Assembly: GCA_017654935.2 (NCBI GenBank) | Contig: CM065680.1 | Span: forward strand, 34,378,127 to 34,442,126 | Length of the DNA stretch: 64,000 bases | DNA from: Phymorhynchus buccinoides | Taxonomy: Eukaryota > Mollusca > Gastropoda > Neogastropoda > Raphitomidae | Direction: 5' to 3' | In this document: piece after piece, positions 27,828 to 55,486 of the stretch | How positions within the stretch are numbered: the stretch's first letter is position 1 | Layout: the number at the start of each line of letters is the position of its first letter | The notes under the pieces: generated by a model | The model's database searches: none | The model's input: only the letters and a program-made list of their open reading frames with translations | What the model was told of the DNA's origin: nothing | Position numbers and translations under genes: made by a program

Positions 27828-28403
27828 CTAGACTGCTTTGAGCTGCCTGGAAGTTCCAACTGGGATGACCTCGGTCTTCCCATCATTCATTTTCAGCTTG
27901 TTCACAGACATCCATTTTTTGACAGATTCTATTGTCTGCTGAAGAATGACAACAAGCTGGGGAAACTGACAGGGTTGTGCTGACTGATGCAGCTGTGAAT
28001 CGTCAGCGAACATGTGATGCATAACATCAAACTGCTTGATCCACTGACTGAGAGGTTGAATGTACATTGTAAATAGCACAGGACCTAACATGGAACCCTG
28101 GGGTACTCCACACTTCAGATAAACACATTTTGAGACTTGATTGAGTGTAACAACAGACTGGAATCGGTCACTCAAGTAAGATGTGAACCATTTAAGGACA
28201 TAACCTGACAATCCAAAAGAGACTTGTAGTCTGTTAAGCAATATGTCATGGTCCAGCATATCAAACGCGGCGGACAGATCAAGTAGGGATAGCAAAGATA
28301 TATTACCATGGTCACAAGCAGAGAGCAGATCATTTACAACACGAAGTAAAGCTGTCTCTGTGGAATGATTTGCCTTGTATAGGCAGACTGCAAGTCTTTG
28401 CAT
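27828..28403 (-). pseudogene. LINE reverse transcriptase, N-terminal/palm fragment
   Basis: 191 open codons covering the fingers and palm, including the FADD catalytic box. It belongs to the LINE at 26435-28400 and lacks endonuclease and upstream sequence. Confidence 0.85.
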
Positions 28404-28790
28404 TTCTTTTTGCTATGCAAATGAAAACAGTTTTATTCACCAATCATGTCTGAACGCTATTAACCATTTAAAAATTGACGGATTGATGTGCAAGTGCATC
28501 CTTTTTTAACATATGCCATATGAAACGAAAAAAATTAACGCTAACCATGATAATTGTGCATTGCATGAGATCAGGCCTTGGGGGTAGAAATAGAATATTG
28601 ACAATCAAACAAGGTGTCTTAAATTTCCATGTTTTCTTTTGAAGGTCAGTACTGGTACTGTATATCTGCTTGTTTGTGTGAACTTGTATACTATGTCTAT
28701 ACATGTGTGTATTTTATTACCTGTCTTTCAGTTTCGTGGGGCATGTCCTCATACACCAACTTGCAGTGTGTTCTTGCATGAACACATGCC

Positions 28791-28792
<2 letters not shown>

Positions 28793-28853
<61 letters not shown>
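28793..28853. repeat. (GT)n microsatellite
   Basis: About 61 bp of GT between AT-rich flanks. Confidence 0.95.
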
Positions 28854-28854
<1 letters not shown>

Positions 28855-28859
28855 AATAA

Positions 28860-30540
28860 CTGACCTACAATATCTGGCGACATCACTTTCTCTATGTACA
28901 GTGTCCCATAAATCATTGCATACACACACATGCATGCAAGCAGACATTAAAAAACACCAAAATACATGCAAACATTCGGCTGTCTTGTACTTTAGTCACA
29001 ACCTCACCCCCATCCCCCTCATGTTTTCACATTAAAAAAATTCACTAAGAAGCAACAATCTGTTATTTTGGGGAAAGTGATAGGGTTAGGATCAGCCTAG
29101 GATTATTTTAATTATACTGAAGGAAGGAGACTTTGAAGACCATAAACATTAGGGGGGTAACTAAAGTACAAGATTGCCAAACATTCCACGTACACCCCAA
29201 GACATACGAAAATGTATGTATTCATGTACAATAACCAAGACAAACAACAGATGCATATTAATTCAAGTCACCCCATTCTCACCCTCGCTCCCCACAATAA
29301 TACATCTAAGAGACATGGCTAACATACAGTATCATTATGCAGTTTCTGGAATACAGACGAATACACACGTACTGACTCACAGACAAATTAAGTGGAATGC
29401 CCAATGCTTTCAGCATGATTTATTTAACTTAAAGGCAATAGATTTCAATGATAAATTTATTGCTACAACATTATTCGGTAAAGGTCACCTCAGACACGAG
29501 TGAAAACATTACCAATCCGCTCTCTACGATCACGGTTGGTAATAACATTAACCCAAACCATATCTTAATAACATATTAACCCCGCATTCCTTACCATGCA
29601 CGCTTCACGCATGCATAACTTAAATCGAAGATACAAGATCCCCATAAGCAAGACATGGATTGCTCGTTAACTTTCAGCGATAGTCACTTAATTCATCTTT
29701 ATTTTAATAGCAGTTTTGTGTTGCTCGTATTTGTAGTTTTATACATGGAATATTTGTTTCGCAAAAAGTGAAAATTGTTATTTAAAAATCGATATCTTAA
29801 TTATTTCAAATTGCTGTCAAAATCGATTGAATATTTTCAGTTTCAATATATTTTGAGAAATTAGTCTTCATTTATGAAAATTTTAAATGTTCAGTTGAGA
29901 TTTGGAGCGATGAAACACATATGCATGCTAACGTGCAAATGACCCCGTTTTTTCCCCTTTAATATGTTGAGCCATGTAGCAAGAATCGGAGAAAGTATGG
30001 TAAGAGTTTGGAGTAAGGGAGAGGGTTGGGAGAGGTATGGGAGAAGGAGAACGATAAGGCAGAAGAGGCTACAAAGTCCTGGGACTGTAGGTGGTGGGTA
30101 AAGCCAGTAATGGGGGTTTAGCTGCTTTGTGGCTTCTTTGTGACTCAGGCTATGACAAGCACGTACGGTCCCGGCCATTCGCTACCATGCACGTTTGAAG
30201 AGTGCGTTCTGAAAAACATATAAGAACATACATGTTTTTGCAAAAGAAGTTTATTTTTTTGGTTTATGAGTGTATTTCAAATAGAAAACAGCAAAAAAAA
30301 GTCCCAGAAAATTTAGAAAAAATTCCTTGGTAAGAAATGGGTTAACTTGTGCAAAAGATCAGATTCACAGGGATTAAGTTTTTATTGCTTGCCATTTTGG
30401 TGAATTTGATATTACCAGCAGCAACCTCAGAACTTGATGGATAATTTTTCCAAGTTTCATTAAGATCGATTCAGTAATTTGGTGCTGTAAAGTGGAATAA
30501 AATGATTCACACACAAACGCACGTACAGACAGATGTATTG
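28860..30540. other. AT-rich intergenic stretch
   Basis: No recognised gene. The section near 30420-30535 (caagtttcattaagatcgattcag, then a CA-rich end) resembles the tail of an interspersed repeat, but I cannot name it. Confidence 0.35.
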
Positions 30541-30544
30541 GTAT

Positions 30545-30772
30545 TTAGTACTTTATAGTCAGAGGCGTCTCTGTGAAATTCGGGTTGCTCCCACCTGGAG
30601 AGCGCGTCGCAGCCAGAGGCACGCCATCCTTTTTTTAAATGCTATTATTGACATGTGATTTTTGTGTGACTGATGAGCGGAAGGAAAGGGTGTGTGCCTG
30701 TGTAAAGTTTGACCAAATAACAACTTTTTCATTGTCACTGGGTTTAACGTCTGCTAAGTGTATGGGCACACT

Positions 30773-30803
<31 letters not shown>

Positions 30804-30925
30804 TGTAAGGCCTCAGTGCAGAGTGAGAGGAAAAATCCCCTGTACGGCCCAGGTTTGAACTCGGGTTTATTGCATACGAGGCGAACAATTAAGTTACCTC
30901 TGTGCCACTCTACACTACAACACAG
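30545..30925 (-). mobile_element. tRNA-derived SINE (minus strand), copy A
   Basis: On the minus strand the head has a box A-like tggcacagaggtaa and a box B-like gagttcaaacc. A central domain with cggatgagac follows, and the distal part contains gcgacgcgctctcc. The related copy is 36985-37352. Confidence 0.65.
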
Positions 30926-31044
30926 GCCCTTGCAATGTAGGCTTACTCCCGTTCTATAGAAATGAGAGCACAAAAAAAGAATAGACTAAAAGCCCCCCCA
31001 AATAACCTCCTTGGCGAGGTTAAAAATGGTGTGTGCAGCTGGTT

Positions 31045-31501
31045 ACCGGAGAAAACGGCCCCTGACGAAAACGGCCCTTATACGAAATCGGCCCTGGACT
31101 CGGCCGGAAAACGAAAACGGCCCTATTCAAAATACGAAAACGGCCCTGTCTTACTAACTCGGAAAACCAAAACGGCCCTATTGTCAATAACGAAAACGGC
31201 CCTACAACAACCAAAACGGCCCCGCTGTTTATTATGCTCCTGCTTTCCTAGAGGAAGACGGGGTAAAAAGCGCATGTGCGGGTAAGAAGCCCACCCCAAT
31301 TATCTCATGAAATGAAGCAAATTTCAGTCTCATTTTGCCCATGAGACGAGCGTTAATGTCTAGCATTCGTCTCATGGGCAAATTTGACTGAAAATTTCTT
31401 TATTTCATGAGATAATTGGGGTGGGCTTCTTACCCGCCCATGCGCTTTTTACCCCGTCTTCCCCTAGTAGGGCCGTTTTCGTTGGGGCCGTTTTCTCCGG
31501 T
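31045..31501. mobile_element. Foldback DNA element with AAAACGGCCC repeats, upstream of UBE2D copy 2
   Basis: Terminal inverted repeats ACCGGAGAAAACGGCCCC (31045-31062; complement 31484-31501). The left third is an array of about eight gaaaacggccct-like motifs. The right two thirds form a hairpin with arms of about 100 bp (31250-31349 and 31367-31466) around an 18-nt loop. No coding frame. It ends about 45 bp before the shared UBE2D promoter block. Confidence 0.75.
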
Positions 31502-31544
31502 CACGGTGCTCACCGACGTAAATAAGGCCTATTCACGAACGACA

Positions 31545-31646
31545 ACTATTTTCAGATACTTGCACATGCGCATGCGTTGAGTTGATCTTCCTTCATTTCC
31601 TGGGCGATTGTGATTTCTAGTTTCGACAATCAAACAGAGCTAAAAG
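31545..31646 (+). promoter_or_regulatory. Conserved promoter/5' UTR block of UBE2D copy 2
   Basis: Homologous to 6440-6543. It has an NRF1-like atgcgcatgcg (31566-31576), the cttcatttcctgggc box and ttctagtttcgacaatc before the leader. The foldback element at 31045-31501 ends only about 45 bp upstream of this block, so any distal promoter sequence of copy 1 is not retained here. Confidence 0.55.
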
Positions 31647-46625
<14,979 letters not shown>

Positions 46626-46917
46626 ATGGAAACTGGGGTTTTGCAAGAGTATAGTTTGGGCTGCTTTTGCATAGACTGAACGTAATATTTCCTCCTCTTC
46701 AAATAAAACGTGATGAATTACTGAAAGGACTGATGCTCTGTATTTCTTTCCACTGTCTCTCTCTTCTCTCTCTCCCTTGCTTTTTCCAATATTTTGTTTA
46801 CCTTGACAGCATCCTTTCCTTATTTTCAATCCATACTTCAGATAAATTAGCTGCTTCCAGTTAGTGATGTGATTAGGCCAGTGAAATCAAGTTTATATTT
46901 GCATTAAAAAACTTCTG

Positions 46918-46923
46918 AATAAA
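46918..46923 (+). terminator. Candidate poly(A) signal of UBE2D copy 2
   Basis: AATAAA about 290 bp after the stop codon; a second one is at 47022-47027. The choice between them cannot be made from sequence alone. Confidence 0.35.
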
Positions 46924-46929
46924 CCGGGC

Positions 46930-49726
46930 TAAATTTGTCGTTGGACTTTTCTCCTTAGCCTTTCAGAGATATGTTCTGTGACGGAGAGTTGCTTAGAGTG
47001 AATTTTTTGGGTGATGAGTTCAATAAAATGTAACAATTTTCAAGGTTCTTACTTAAGGTTTGACTTTAAAACCATGAAAGATTTATGTCTGTTTCGACTT
47101 GAATGAGCCCCAACTGTGTTTGCAATTTGAATTTTCATAAGTGTTCAATTTTTGTAACTGAGAGAGGCAAGTAACTTCAAACTTGGCACATAAGTTTAAT
47201 GGGGCATTGGCTTAGCTAATGAAAGAAGTCATACCCTCATTAGGCTGAAAATGATAGTATGCTTTATTTGACCCCAAAAAATCAGTTATAACAAACTTAT
47301 TGATAACAAACTTACTGATTCTAGTCTCAAACTTATTGATTTAGTATATTTTTCATACCCCTAGATTTTTTTAAATTTAGTATTGTCAACTTGCAAACAC
47401 ATCAAATTTATAGTTGTTAGGTGGGGTGGGGGTGGGGGGTGCAGTGAAGAATCACTTACAGAACCAGTTAGTTGACTAATAGACACTAGTGAAATCTATA
47501 GAATGTGTGAATATGATACATTGAAGTAAATTAAACACTTGTCTCCTGTTGTCTCATTCCCAACTATTTGTTTCTTTATTGTGATCATTCTATTTACTTC
47601 AATGTGGAGGCTAACAAAGTGAAAATAGATATTGCCTAGCTTCTTTTTGTGTTCATTTTGAATGTTATTTAAAGGGGGTTTTCGGGAGGGGGGGGGAGGA
47701 GGGGGGGGGCATTTTTTAATTATTTACTTTATGGTGCATGGAAAAATCAGGTTTCTTCACATTCAGTAGAGATAGTATCGAAGAAGCAGCTTCGTCAATA
47801 AATAGATTTTGTGTTATAAATATATTTGTAATTGATCGTCTGGTTTGCGTTGATTTTTGTTGTTGGTAGCACCCTTAAGTACTTTTATTAAAATTAAAAA
47901 AGATAAGCATTCATTTTGCAAAATGAATAGTTCTGTATGTTCTTTTCTTTCTGTTTCTGTGATTTCAATGATTAAATAGGAAAGGAGTTGCTTTGAATCG
48001 TTACTTTCAGATTTGAAGTACGCTTCTTATGTTTTGCATAGGGTCCAAACAAAAAGTAAGAAAGCATCATTTTGAGAATTACATCTTATTAGTGATTTGT
48101 ATTTTTTTCGTTTTATTCAGTTTAATGACAACATGTATGTAATCAAAGAAATTGCATTGAAGAAGTTCAGGGTGCCTAACATTGAGGAGCCTTTATTTCT
48201 TTGTATTGTTGTTGATTGTATTATTTGCATATCGATGGTTAGTATACAATATTATAAACAGTTTTGTAAACCACCAAACATTAACTGCTTATTTAAGACC
48301 GTAGAAAGAAACTTATCCTCTGTTACTGGACGGAAAAGTTACTCATCCAGTCAAGTCTATGTCATGATAGAGAAGGTACATTTAATACTAATTGTTAATT
48401 TATTAATTCATGAGGTTTGGTTCTTGCTTCTACTAAATTGCAAACATTAAGTTTCTTAGCCAACAGAGATTATCTTAAGTTGTTGCCACCCCCCCTCCTT
48501 ACTTTGATTGTCTCAAAATGTCATGCTTAAAAGTTAGTTTCATTTTGGTTTTTTAACTTCATTTTTTACACATTAGAACTGACTTTCAAGTTTTAGGATG
48601 CTTCTCTTTGAAAAGATTCTCTATTGCCTGGCAATGAACTACTAGAAACATGAACATGGTATGTATCTTGAAACTAAATGCAGCAAACTATGCGCGTCAT
48701 ACATGTATCAGTGTACCATCAGACTTTTCTTGGTGCACCCATATCCATACCATAAACTTTCCTGTATTTCACTCATTTTTGCTCAATGAGACAGGCTTAC
48801 CTTTTGGACATGGATGTCCGTTTGATTCAGTACTTGTTTGTTGTGAAACTAGACTTGCGTCTGCCAAAACAAGCTGACTTAAGATGATCATTTAGTTTTC
48901 GAAGTCGATCATCTTTCGCAAATTATTAGTTGATGGCCTTTGGACTAAATACATAAAGTTTATATTATTGTACTAAACTTGAAGAACAGTTGGTGAATAT
49001 CAAGTGTATTTTTTTAAGTGTGGGTGAAAAGCAGCAAGGGAGAGGGAGGGGCAAACTTGTCAAAATAAACATGGGGAAAAATTGCGCATCTCATCTTCCT
49101 TATTTGTGCTTGAGTGGGTATGGGTGTGTTTGCTTGCATGTTTAGTGTGTGTGTGTGTGGGGGGGGGGGGGTACCAGTAGTTGTCATGTTCTTTTTCTTG
49201 TATATTATGGTGACTCACCAAATATGCAACCCATAAAATTGTTATTAATGTTTATACTCTCAGAGCTATCGTTTTGATTTTTTCATATTTCTGAAGAATA
49301 TTCAATGCATCAAAGTCTGCAACAGTTTGTTTTTTCAAGATGCTTCGGAGAGCTCCAAAAAATAAGTTTCCGTGGTAACCCATTTTTAGAATTGTCCCTT
49401 TTGAGGGGCAAAAACACTTTTGGAGAAAATGTCTGTTGTCTGAAAACGGTCTGTTTCTCAAAAGTGAGTCTTTTCGGCCCTGAAAATTAGAATGCAAGAC
49501 TGTACAACATATCCCGACATTTTTAGCCCACATATGAATCAGAATTTGGTCTGGATACCGTAGAAATTGACATTACAAACGATGACATTGAAATTGCAAA
49601 AGCATTTTTGGACCTTGAAAAGCACTATTTCTGAAAATGGGGTACCATGGAAACTGTTAATTTCTGGAGCACACAAACAAATCTAGGAAAAGCAAATTGT
49701 TGCAATCTTTCATGCATTGAAACTTC
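46930..49726. other. 3' flank of UBE2D copy 2, AT-rich, no recognised gene
   Basis: One 117-codon frame (48097-48450) is AT-driven and lacks any family motif. G-runs occur at 47690-47709 and 49160-49171. I see no conserved feature. Confidence 0.35.
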
Positions 49727-49830
49727 TCCTTTTCCCGCTGAGTATCCACAATCATCAGTTTGATTTTATTATGCTATATGCGGTCGAGGTCCGAAGTCAG
49801 GCATCAAAAACAAAATAAATACCTGAAAAA
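49727..49830 (+). repeat. Short interspersed repeat, second copy
   Basis: Matches the insert at 7868-7975 over about 105 bp, including the same A-rich end. Confidence 0.6.
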
Positions 49831-50321
49831 TCAAAATGATAGCTTGATTATTAAACTTTATTACGAATTTTGTGCGTTGCATTTTATTTTAGTCGCCCTG
49901 TATTACAAGCTCTGTAAGAACAGGAGTACATTTTAATGGGAACGAGGGCTGTGCGTTTCTCTGCCTCTCTGTATGCATGTGACAACATTTTCTTACACTT
50001 CACAGTGCCTAAACTACAGAACCAATCTCAACGAAACTTGGCAGAGTGGTTCCTTAGGCTTTCTAGATGCTGCCTGTAGCGTCAGATTTACCAAATGGCA
50101 AGCCATATCAACATCATCCCTGTGGATCAAAATTTAATGTTACAAAGGTGCTGATTATTTCAGAGATAATGGATGGATTTCAACCAAAGTTGGCTTAGTA
50201 AAAAAAGTGTCATAAGAAATTTATCTCCCTTGATTGTCATCGGTAACTGGGAGTTTTGGTTATCTCAGGACTGTCACCGCGTACAATTTGACCACGTAAG
50301 CGATCTACAAGATACTGAAAA

Positions 50322-50400
50322 TGGAGAGATAATAATAATAACAGTATATTTATATAGAGCTTTACCTCAAATGAGCCCAAAGTGCTTTACAACCAAGTGT
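50322..50400 (-). repeat. L2-like LINE tail motif
   Basis: On the plus strand: an ATA-rich tail, then tatatttatatagagctt and aaagtgctttacaac, the classic 3' terminal sequence of L2-type elements in reverse orientation. Confidence 0.45.
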
Positions 50401-51530
50401 GTCCATCAATAAGCAGACAACAAAAATACTGTATGCAAGAATGACACAAACCAGCAGCAACACATGCACAAAGCACCACACACAGACACAGGCCCCCACC
50501 TCACACACACACACACACACACCCCCAGTGACATGCACACGCACACATATACAGACTCATTTTTCATCTCTCATTCAATAAATCATACATAGGTTGCACC
50601 AAGAAGACTAGCATTCTAGTCTTCTAGGTTGCACGGACCCACACATACATACAGCTGCACACAAACACACACTCCAGAAGATACACACTCAAATACACAA
50701 GTACACACACACACATACAAATGCATGCACACACAGATACCATCAAAGTGTTTCTATTTTTAAGACTACTGTCTCAAATTTTATTCCTTTCCCTCTCTTT
50801 TACAGATCAAAATAAGTGTTCCCAGAAGGAGTAGATAAGAGCCAGATTTAGTGACTAACTACCTTCTTAACAATGCAAACAAACAGCATGCTATTTGTCC
50901 AATTATGTAGCATTGTTGCCACAGAATAAGCCAGACCCGGATTAATATTTACATGGATGCTCCTGCTTTCAGGATGTCCTGAAGTTCAGGATTTTTTTGT
51001 CCAGGATGTCCTGAAGTTCAGGATTTTTTTTATTGCCTGGAGCTGGCGTCGCCGGATTATGAGAATTTGAGAAGATGCATTTTTATGGTTAAACGAGAGC
51101 CTATCAATTACATTGGAAACTGTTTTTTCCCTTCAGCTTCCAGGGAGCATTGTTCTCCAGAACCCCACAGGAGGGGCACTGTTCCTGCACTCTGCTGGGG
51201 CCGGGGCGGTACCCTGGACCCCTGCCTCACAGGGTTTTTGAAAATTTCCAGGAACACCCATGTATTTAATGTAAGCAAATTGTTCAAGATCTAGCTTAGA
51301 TATGTGGAAATGAACAAGGGGAGGAAACTCCCCGTTAATTAGCTCCCCTCCACCACCAATGTTGCTTATGACATCCCTGCCTAGCACTGCATGTTTAGGA
51401 GCCAAAGGGGAGCAAGCCGAAAATAATCCTCAAAAATGGACGTGTTAGATTTGCCTCTATGACCATCACACACACAAAATGCTGTGGGAAAAACAAGGAT
51501 TGAAATTATTATCATTCTTTTTTTTCTTTT
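50400..51530. other. Intergenic, CA-rich and low complexity
   Basis: Contains a CA-rich section at 50455-50740 and a duplicated 30-bp block (aggatgtcctgaagttcagg at about 50973 and 51003). No gene recognised. Confidence 0.35.
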
Positions 51531-51568
51531 CTATTATACTCTCTTCTCTGTCTCTCTGTCTGTCTCCC

Positions 51569-51624
<56 letters not shown>

Positions 51625-51947
51625 AACTCGGGTTCCGAGAGAGTTCTCTCTCATCTGTATCTTTTCTGCGCTCCTCTCAAAGAGAAAAAGAGACCCACCC
51701 CCATGAAGAAATGGGTTTGGGCGGAGTAAGTTGTCTTTAGATCAAGAGATAACTATTTATCCAGTTTGAAGAGATCACATGGCTTGCTCTTGGCTTCTGC
51801 ATGCCAAGCGAAGGAAGACTGGCACATAAACAGAATGCAGCTTCCCAGGATGTATACCATTTGCTCAATAGGAATACCAAGACAAAACTCCACAAAAGGA
51901 AACACCCTGACCACTTTTGTTTGTATTTTAACTCTTCTAGTAATTAC

Positions 51948-52196
51948 CATGGGTGAATGCATTCGCCTAGTACATCACACTTCACTCCCACCAAATGCAA
52001 ATACATCCACTGCCTGTCTGTCAAATACCCTGCCATGTGTTTGTCTATTTTTAGAGCTTATGTCGGTGATTTTTCTGTTAAAGCAACGCATGCCCACTCG
52101 AGAAAAAAAAAGTTAACTCCACTCTTATCGGTTTAGTAGTTGAGATGCAACGGACAACCCAAAGCGCCAAAAAATACATGACGCTAGAAGAGTTAA
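51948..52196. repeat. Interspersed repeat, second copy of the 17390 family
   Basis: Same order of blocks as 17390-17580, with an extra segment around 52005-52055. Confidence 0.55.
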
Positions 52197-52199
52197 TCA

Positions 52200-53425
52200 A
52201 GTCTAGGCTAGGTTATAGTTTAGACAGCCGCATCAATTTTTTGCATTGAAAAAAATATATAAGAAGCAACATTCTGCCTTTCTCGGGAAAGGCATAGGGT
52301 TAGGGTCAGTCTAGGGTCAAGTTTTTGTCATGAGACTGAAAGAACCAGTCTTTGAGATCGATGTTCATTAGTAAACATGCGGGGGTGTCTAAACTGCAAC
52401 TTTGCCAAAGTTTGCCTTGATGAGGAAATGTAAAAAGCTAAATGCTAGGGCGAAACAACTCCCTATAAGGGTCAGTATAGCACTTTCCCGAAACTCGATC
52501 AATTAGCGTTATCTGCCCCTGCTCTGGTGTGTCGCAGGTGAGTTCCGGCAAAGTACTTGTTAAAGTGCACAAACAACCCACGAAAAACTCGCAAACCACG
52601 ACGGATTACGAGCTATCGAGCTACAGCGGCTCCTCTTTCTCTTTACTGTCATAGTGTGTGTGCGCGTGTGCGTGCATGTGTGTGTGTGTGTGTGTGTGTG
52701 TGTGACCGGAACTCACCCGGGCACGCAAGGGACATCACTCGTCCGAACTTTCTTACTTGGTTGTAGGATAGGGCTATACTTCTCGTGTGCTGGCTAATAC
52801 AAAGTATCTGTTTTGTTTCAGTCTGAGTATTTTTCACACCTGCTGCCATGTCATTCGCACCTACTGGCGTGCGTTGTTTACGCATTTGGTCTGCTGTTGC
52901 CCATGTTGTTTGGGTCTTAGAAGGGAGACCAAAAGAAGAAGACCTGCTTGTGTGCATAACCTGTCAGCAAGTCAACAATAACAAGGCGTGGTGCCATTTG
53001 TCAAACGATTGTCAAACATGTTGTGTAGTACCTACTACACTGATGGACACCGAGCTTTATTTGAAGAGTCGGGTGGTTGCTAATAACCAACACTTTCAAC
53101 ACAACAGGTGGGGAAGACCATTTCACGCTAGGGCGGGAGAGACAACTCCCTAAAATTAAATTACGACTCGTTTGGAAGTGTTCTTCTCACTCCTGAAAAG
53201 GAATACGCCAACTTGCCAAGACAAACTTCAGCAGCATTGATGAGGGACTTGTTTCCTCAATGGGCTCTTTCCTTCGATCTGTTTGTAAACTTCTTTTTAA
53301 AAAAAAAAGAGACTCCTGTATTCATTTCCTTTCTATCTTTTTCTTAACCCCCCCTTCCCCCCCCCCCATCTTTCTCTAACACACACAGACACACGCACAT
53401 GCGCGTGCTATAAATGTACATGAAC

Positions 53426-53430
<5 letters not shown>
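52200..53430. other. Intergenic stretch with one unassigned open frame
   Basis: The frame 52848-53153 (101 codons, starting MSFAPTGVRCLRIW, Cys-rich middle) is the longest non-repetitive one. I recognise no domain, and a (GT)n lies just upstream at 52680-52703. It could be an exon or chance. Confidence 0.3.

Positions 53431-53490
<60 letters not shown>
53431..53490. repeat. (CT)n microsatellite next to a LINE fragment
   Basis: 60 bp of CT, immediately before the LINE 3' fragment at 53505; another CT tract (54078-54169) abuts its 3' end. Confidence 0.93.
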
Positions 53491-53491
<1 letters not shown>

Positions 53492-53504
53492 ATAGCGATT
53501 TACA

Positions 53505-54073
53505 GTGTGAAAAATATTTGTTAGTTATAACACGAAAATGGTACAGGGATTCTTTAGCCCGTTTTAGAACGAAAACGCTTGAACTCCAAGCAAGCCAGCG
53601 CTGGTATAATACTGAAACACTGCCTGATATGAAGTGTCCTATGTGTTCTTCAAATGATACAGAGGATGAACAACATTTTTTATTTTATTGTAAAGCATAT
53701 AAAGAAAGCTGTGCGTGAGAAATGCAATGTATTTAGATCACCGTTAGTAGAAAGACGGGATTTAGCAGCTCTGTTAAAAACAAACAGAATAGACTATTTA
53801 AATTCTATGGCAAGGTTTGTTGCTGAAGCTAATAATATCTGAAAAAAGAAGCTTGATACCATTAGTTAAATTTTGTAGTGTTCTGACACTTTGACTAATA
53901 AGAACTGTTGGTCGCATGAGCTTTGATTTATTGCTTAAAATGAAATTAATTTTCATGTTTTGTTTGTTACAACAAATCTTTTTTTTTTTTTTTTTTTTTT
54001 TTCTTTCAACTTTATGTACCCCCATGTCAAATAGCATGTACCTTGCTGATGACATTAAATAATTCATTTGTCA

Positions 54074-54077
<4 letters not shown>
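53505..54077 (+). mobile_element. LINE 3' fragment with CCHC-type C-terminal finger
   Basis: Codes ...FRTKTLELQASQRWY... then CPMCSSNDTEDEQHFLFYC, the C-x2-C-x10-H-x4-C finger at the C-terminus of many non-LTR reverse transcriptases. A frameshift near 53700 leads to VREKCNVFRSPLVERRDL...ARFVAEANNI and a stop at about 53840. The 3' UTR has a 26-bp T-run and ends tgatgacattaaataattc. It sits between two (CT)n tracts, which suggests microsatellite-targeted insertion or tail expansion. Confidence 0.75.

Positions 54078-54169
<92 letters not shown>
54078..54169. repeat. (CT)n microsatellite, imperfect
   Basis: 92 bp of CT interrupted by two CC doublets. Confidence 0.92.
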
Positions 54170-54361
54170 TGCTGCGTGAAAGCTTAGAATTTGTTTATTT
54201 GGACTGAAATTATTTCACACAACTTCCAATCAAACTGAAAGCACCCATATTCAAACACATATATTAACTTTTAAGACACACACAGCCCCACTTTAAACGT
54301 CCTGATTTTTCTTTGGAATGAAGCAAATATTTGGCACAACAGACGTTCCAACCAAACCATC

Positions 54362-54436
54362 TCTCTCAATGCCCGGAGGCAGTGCAACACCAGTAAAGAC
54401 CCGATTTTTTTAACAATACAGATAGGTGTAGCAGTC
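54362..54436 (-). mobile_element. SINE-like S1 fragment
   Basis: Only the central part remains: aatgcccggaggcagtgc through acagataggtgtagcag. Confidence 0.55.
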
Positions 54437-54709
54437 TCACAACAAAATTATACACTCTCAAACAAATAAATGTCTCCTCTCTCCTACAGTCCCTCTTAAT
54501 CGTCTAATAGGCCTACCACGAAAAAACGATGCATTACTCTACGTCGTTCGGATATATGATGATAAGATTATGAACAGGAACGTGTTCAAAGCGCCGAATT
54601 AAAGCAGCCCACAATCCTGTAGTGGTGTACAAATCAATAGAAAAACAAATTAATATTAAACCGGCCCTGAATTGTTGCTATATACTCGCGCGCGCGCGCG
54701 CTCTCCTTT

Positions 54710-54845
54710 TCTTTTCAGGCCCCAGCTACTTGGAACAAACTCCCTCTGTCTCTCAGACATTCCAACTCCCTGTCAGTTTTCAAAACCAACCTGAAAACCC
54801 ATCTATTCTCTGAACACTACTGTCTCTCTCTCGTGTGCGGATGAG
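54710..54845 (+). mobile_element. LINE C-terminal tail fragment
   Basis: A clean frame reads FQAPATWNKLPLSLRHSN, then FKTNLKTHLFSEHY and a stop at about 54842, the conserved tail of CR1/L2/RTE-like reverse transcriptases. The upstream enzyme is absent. Confidence 0.75.
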
Positions 54846-55486
54846 GAATCTCTCTCTGTCTCTGCATGCGCGCGCTCTGTGCTGCGTGAAAGCTTAGAAT
54901 TTGTTTATTTGTATGTACGAACGTACGACTGAATTGTGTATATACGCCAACAAGTAAACACACCACACGCGCGCGCGCGCGCGCACTACACACATACGGC
55001 GAGAGATCCTTTCTTTTCATTATTTCACACAACTTCCAATCAAACTGAAAGCACCCATATTCAAACACATATATTAACTTTTAAGACACACACAGCCCCA
55101 CTTTAAACGTCCTGATGGTTACACATAGCCAGAACAACCCTGAGTCGCAGAAATTTAGCTACATCAGGAAATAATCAAAAGTTAATGTTCGTTTTGACCC
55201 TGATGCATGCCATCACGATGTTTGTCCATGGAAAAAAGGCGAAACTTAGCTTTACGTCCTCCCGGCCGTAGCCATATGGCACATTACTATTTATTTAGTT
55301 GGAGATGGAAAAAAGTCTCTGTACCTGGTTTTTAAGCAATTTGTCCCTGGGAACTGCAACAGGGGGCAGGCAGCCATGCACACACACAAAACCGAAGCAA
55401 ATCCTGAGCCGCTATGCAATACGTAAAACGATTGTTTGACTTTATAAACAAAGATACTTTTCTAAAAGTGAAAGTCCACAGTATAA

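Larger units (their letters stand above)
26435..28400 (-). mobile_element. CR1/L2-like LINE with decayed reverse transcriptase, split by two SINEs
   Basis: Minus-strand reading from 28400: NHSTETALLRVVNDLL, LLDLSAAFDMLDHDILL, the CGVPQGSMLGPVLF box, the catalytic FADD (within MFADDSQLH), then LGVHLD...LSMEDHI. The frame is interrupted by two S1 copies (27267-27695) and resumes with LRRISHIRP, SAFVLSRLDYCNSL and LHWLPVRARIEYK, then a frameshifted LPLALRNA...LKTLF-like tail. The 3' UTR reaches an AT-rich tail near 26435. The 5' end is truncated near 28400. Inactive. Confidence 0.88.
54171..55118. repeat. Direct repeat flanking a LINE tail
   Basis: 54171-54306 and 54881-55118 share gctgcgtgaaagcttagaat, caaacacatatattaac and acacacagccccactttaaa. 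The second copy carries about 100 bp extra, including a (CG)n tract. Confidence 0.7.

Noticed and set aside
48097..48450. 117-codon frame 3' of UBE2D copy 2
   Set aside because: AT-driven composition, hydrophobic without pattern, no motif, no splice or promoter support.
52848..53153. Cys-rich 101-codon frame as a gene
   Set aside because: No domain recognised, no clear splice context and repeat-rich neighbourhood; kept only as a note in the region entry.
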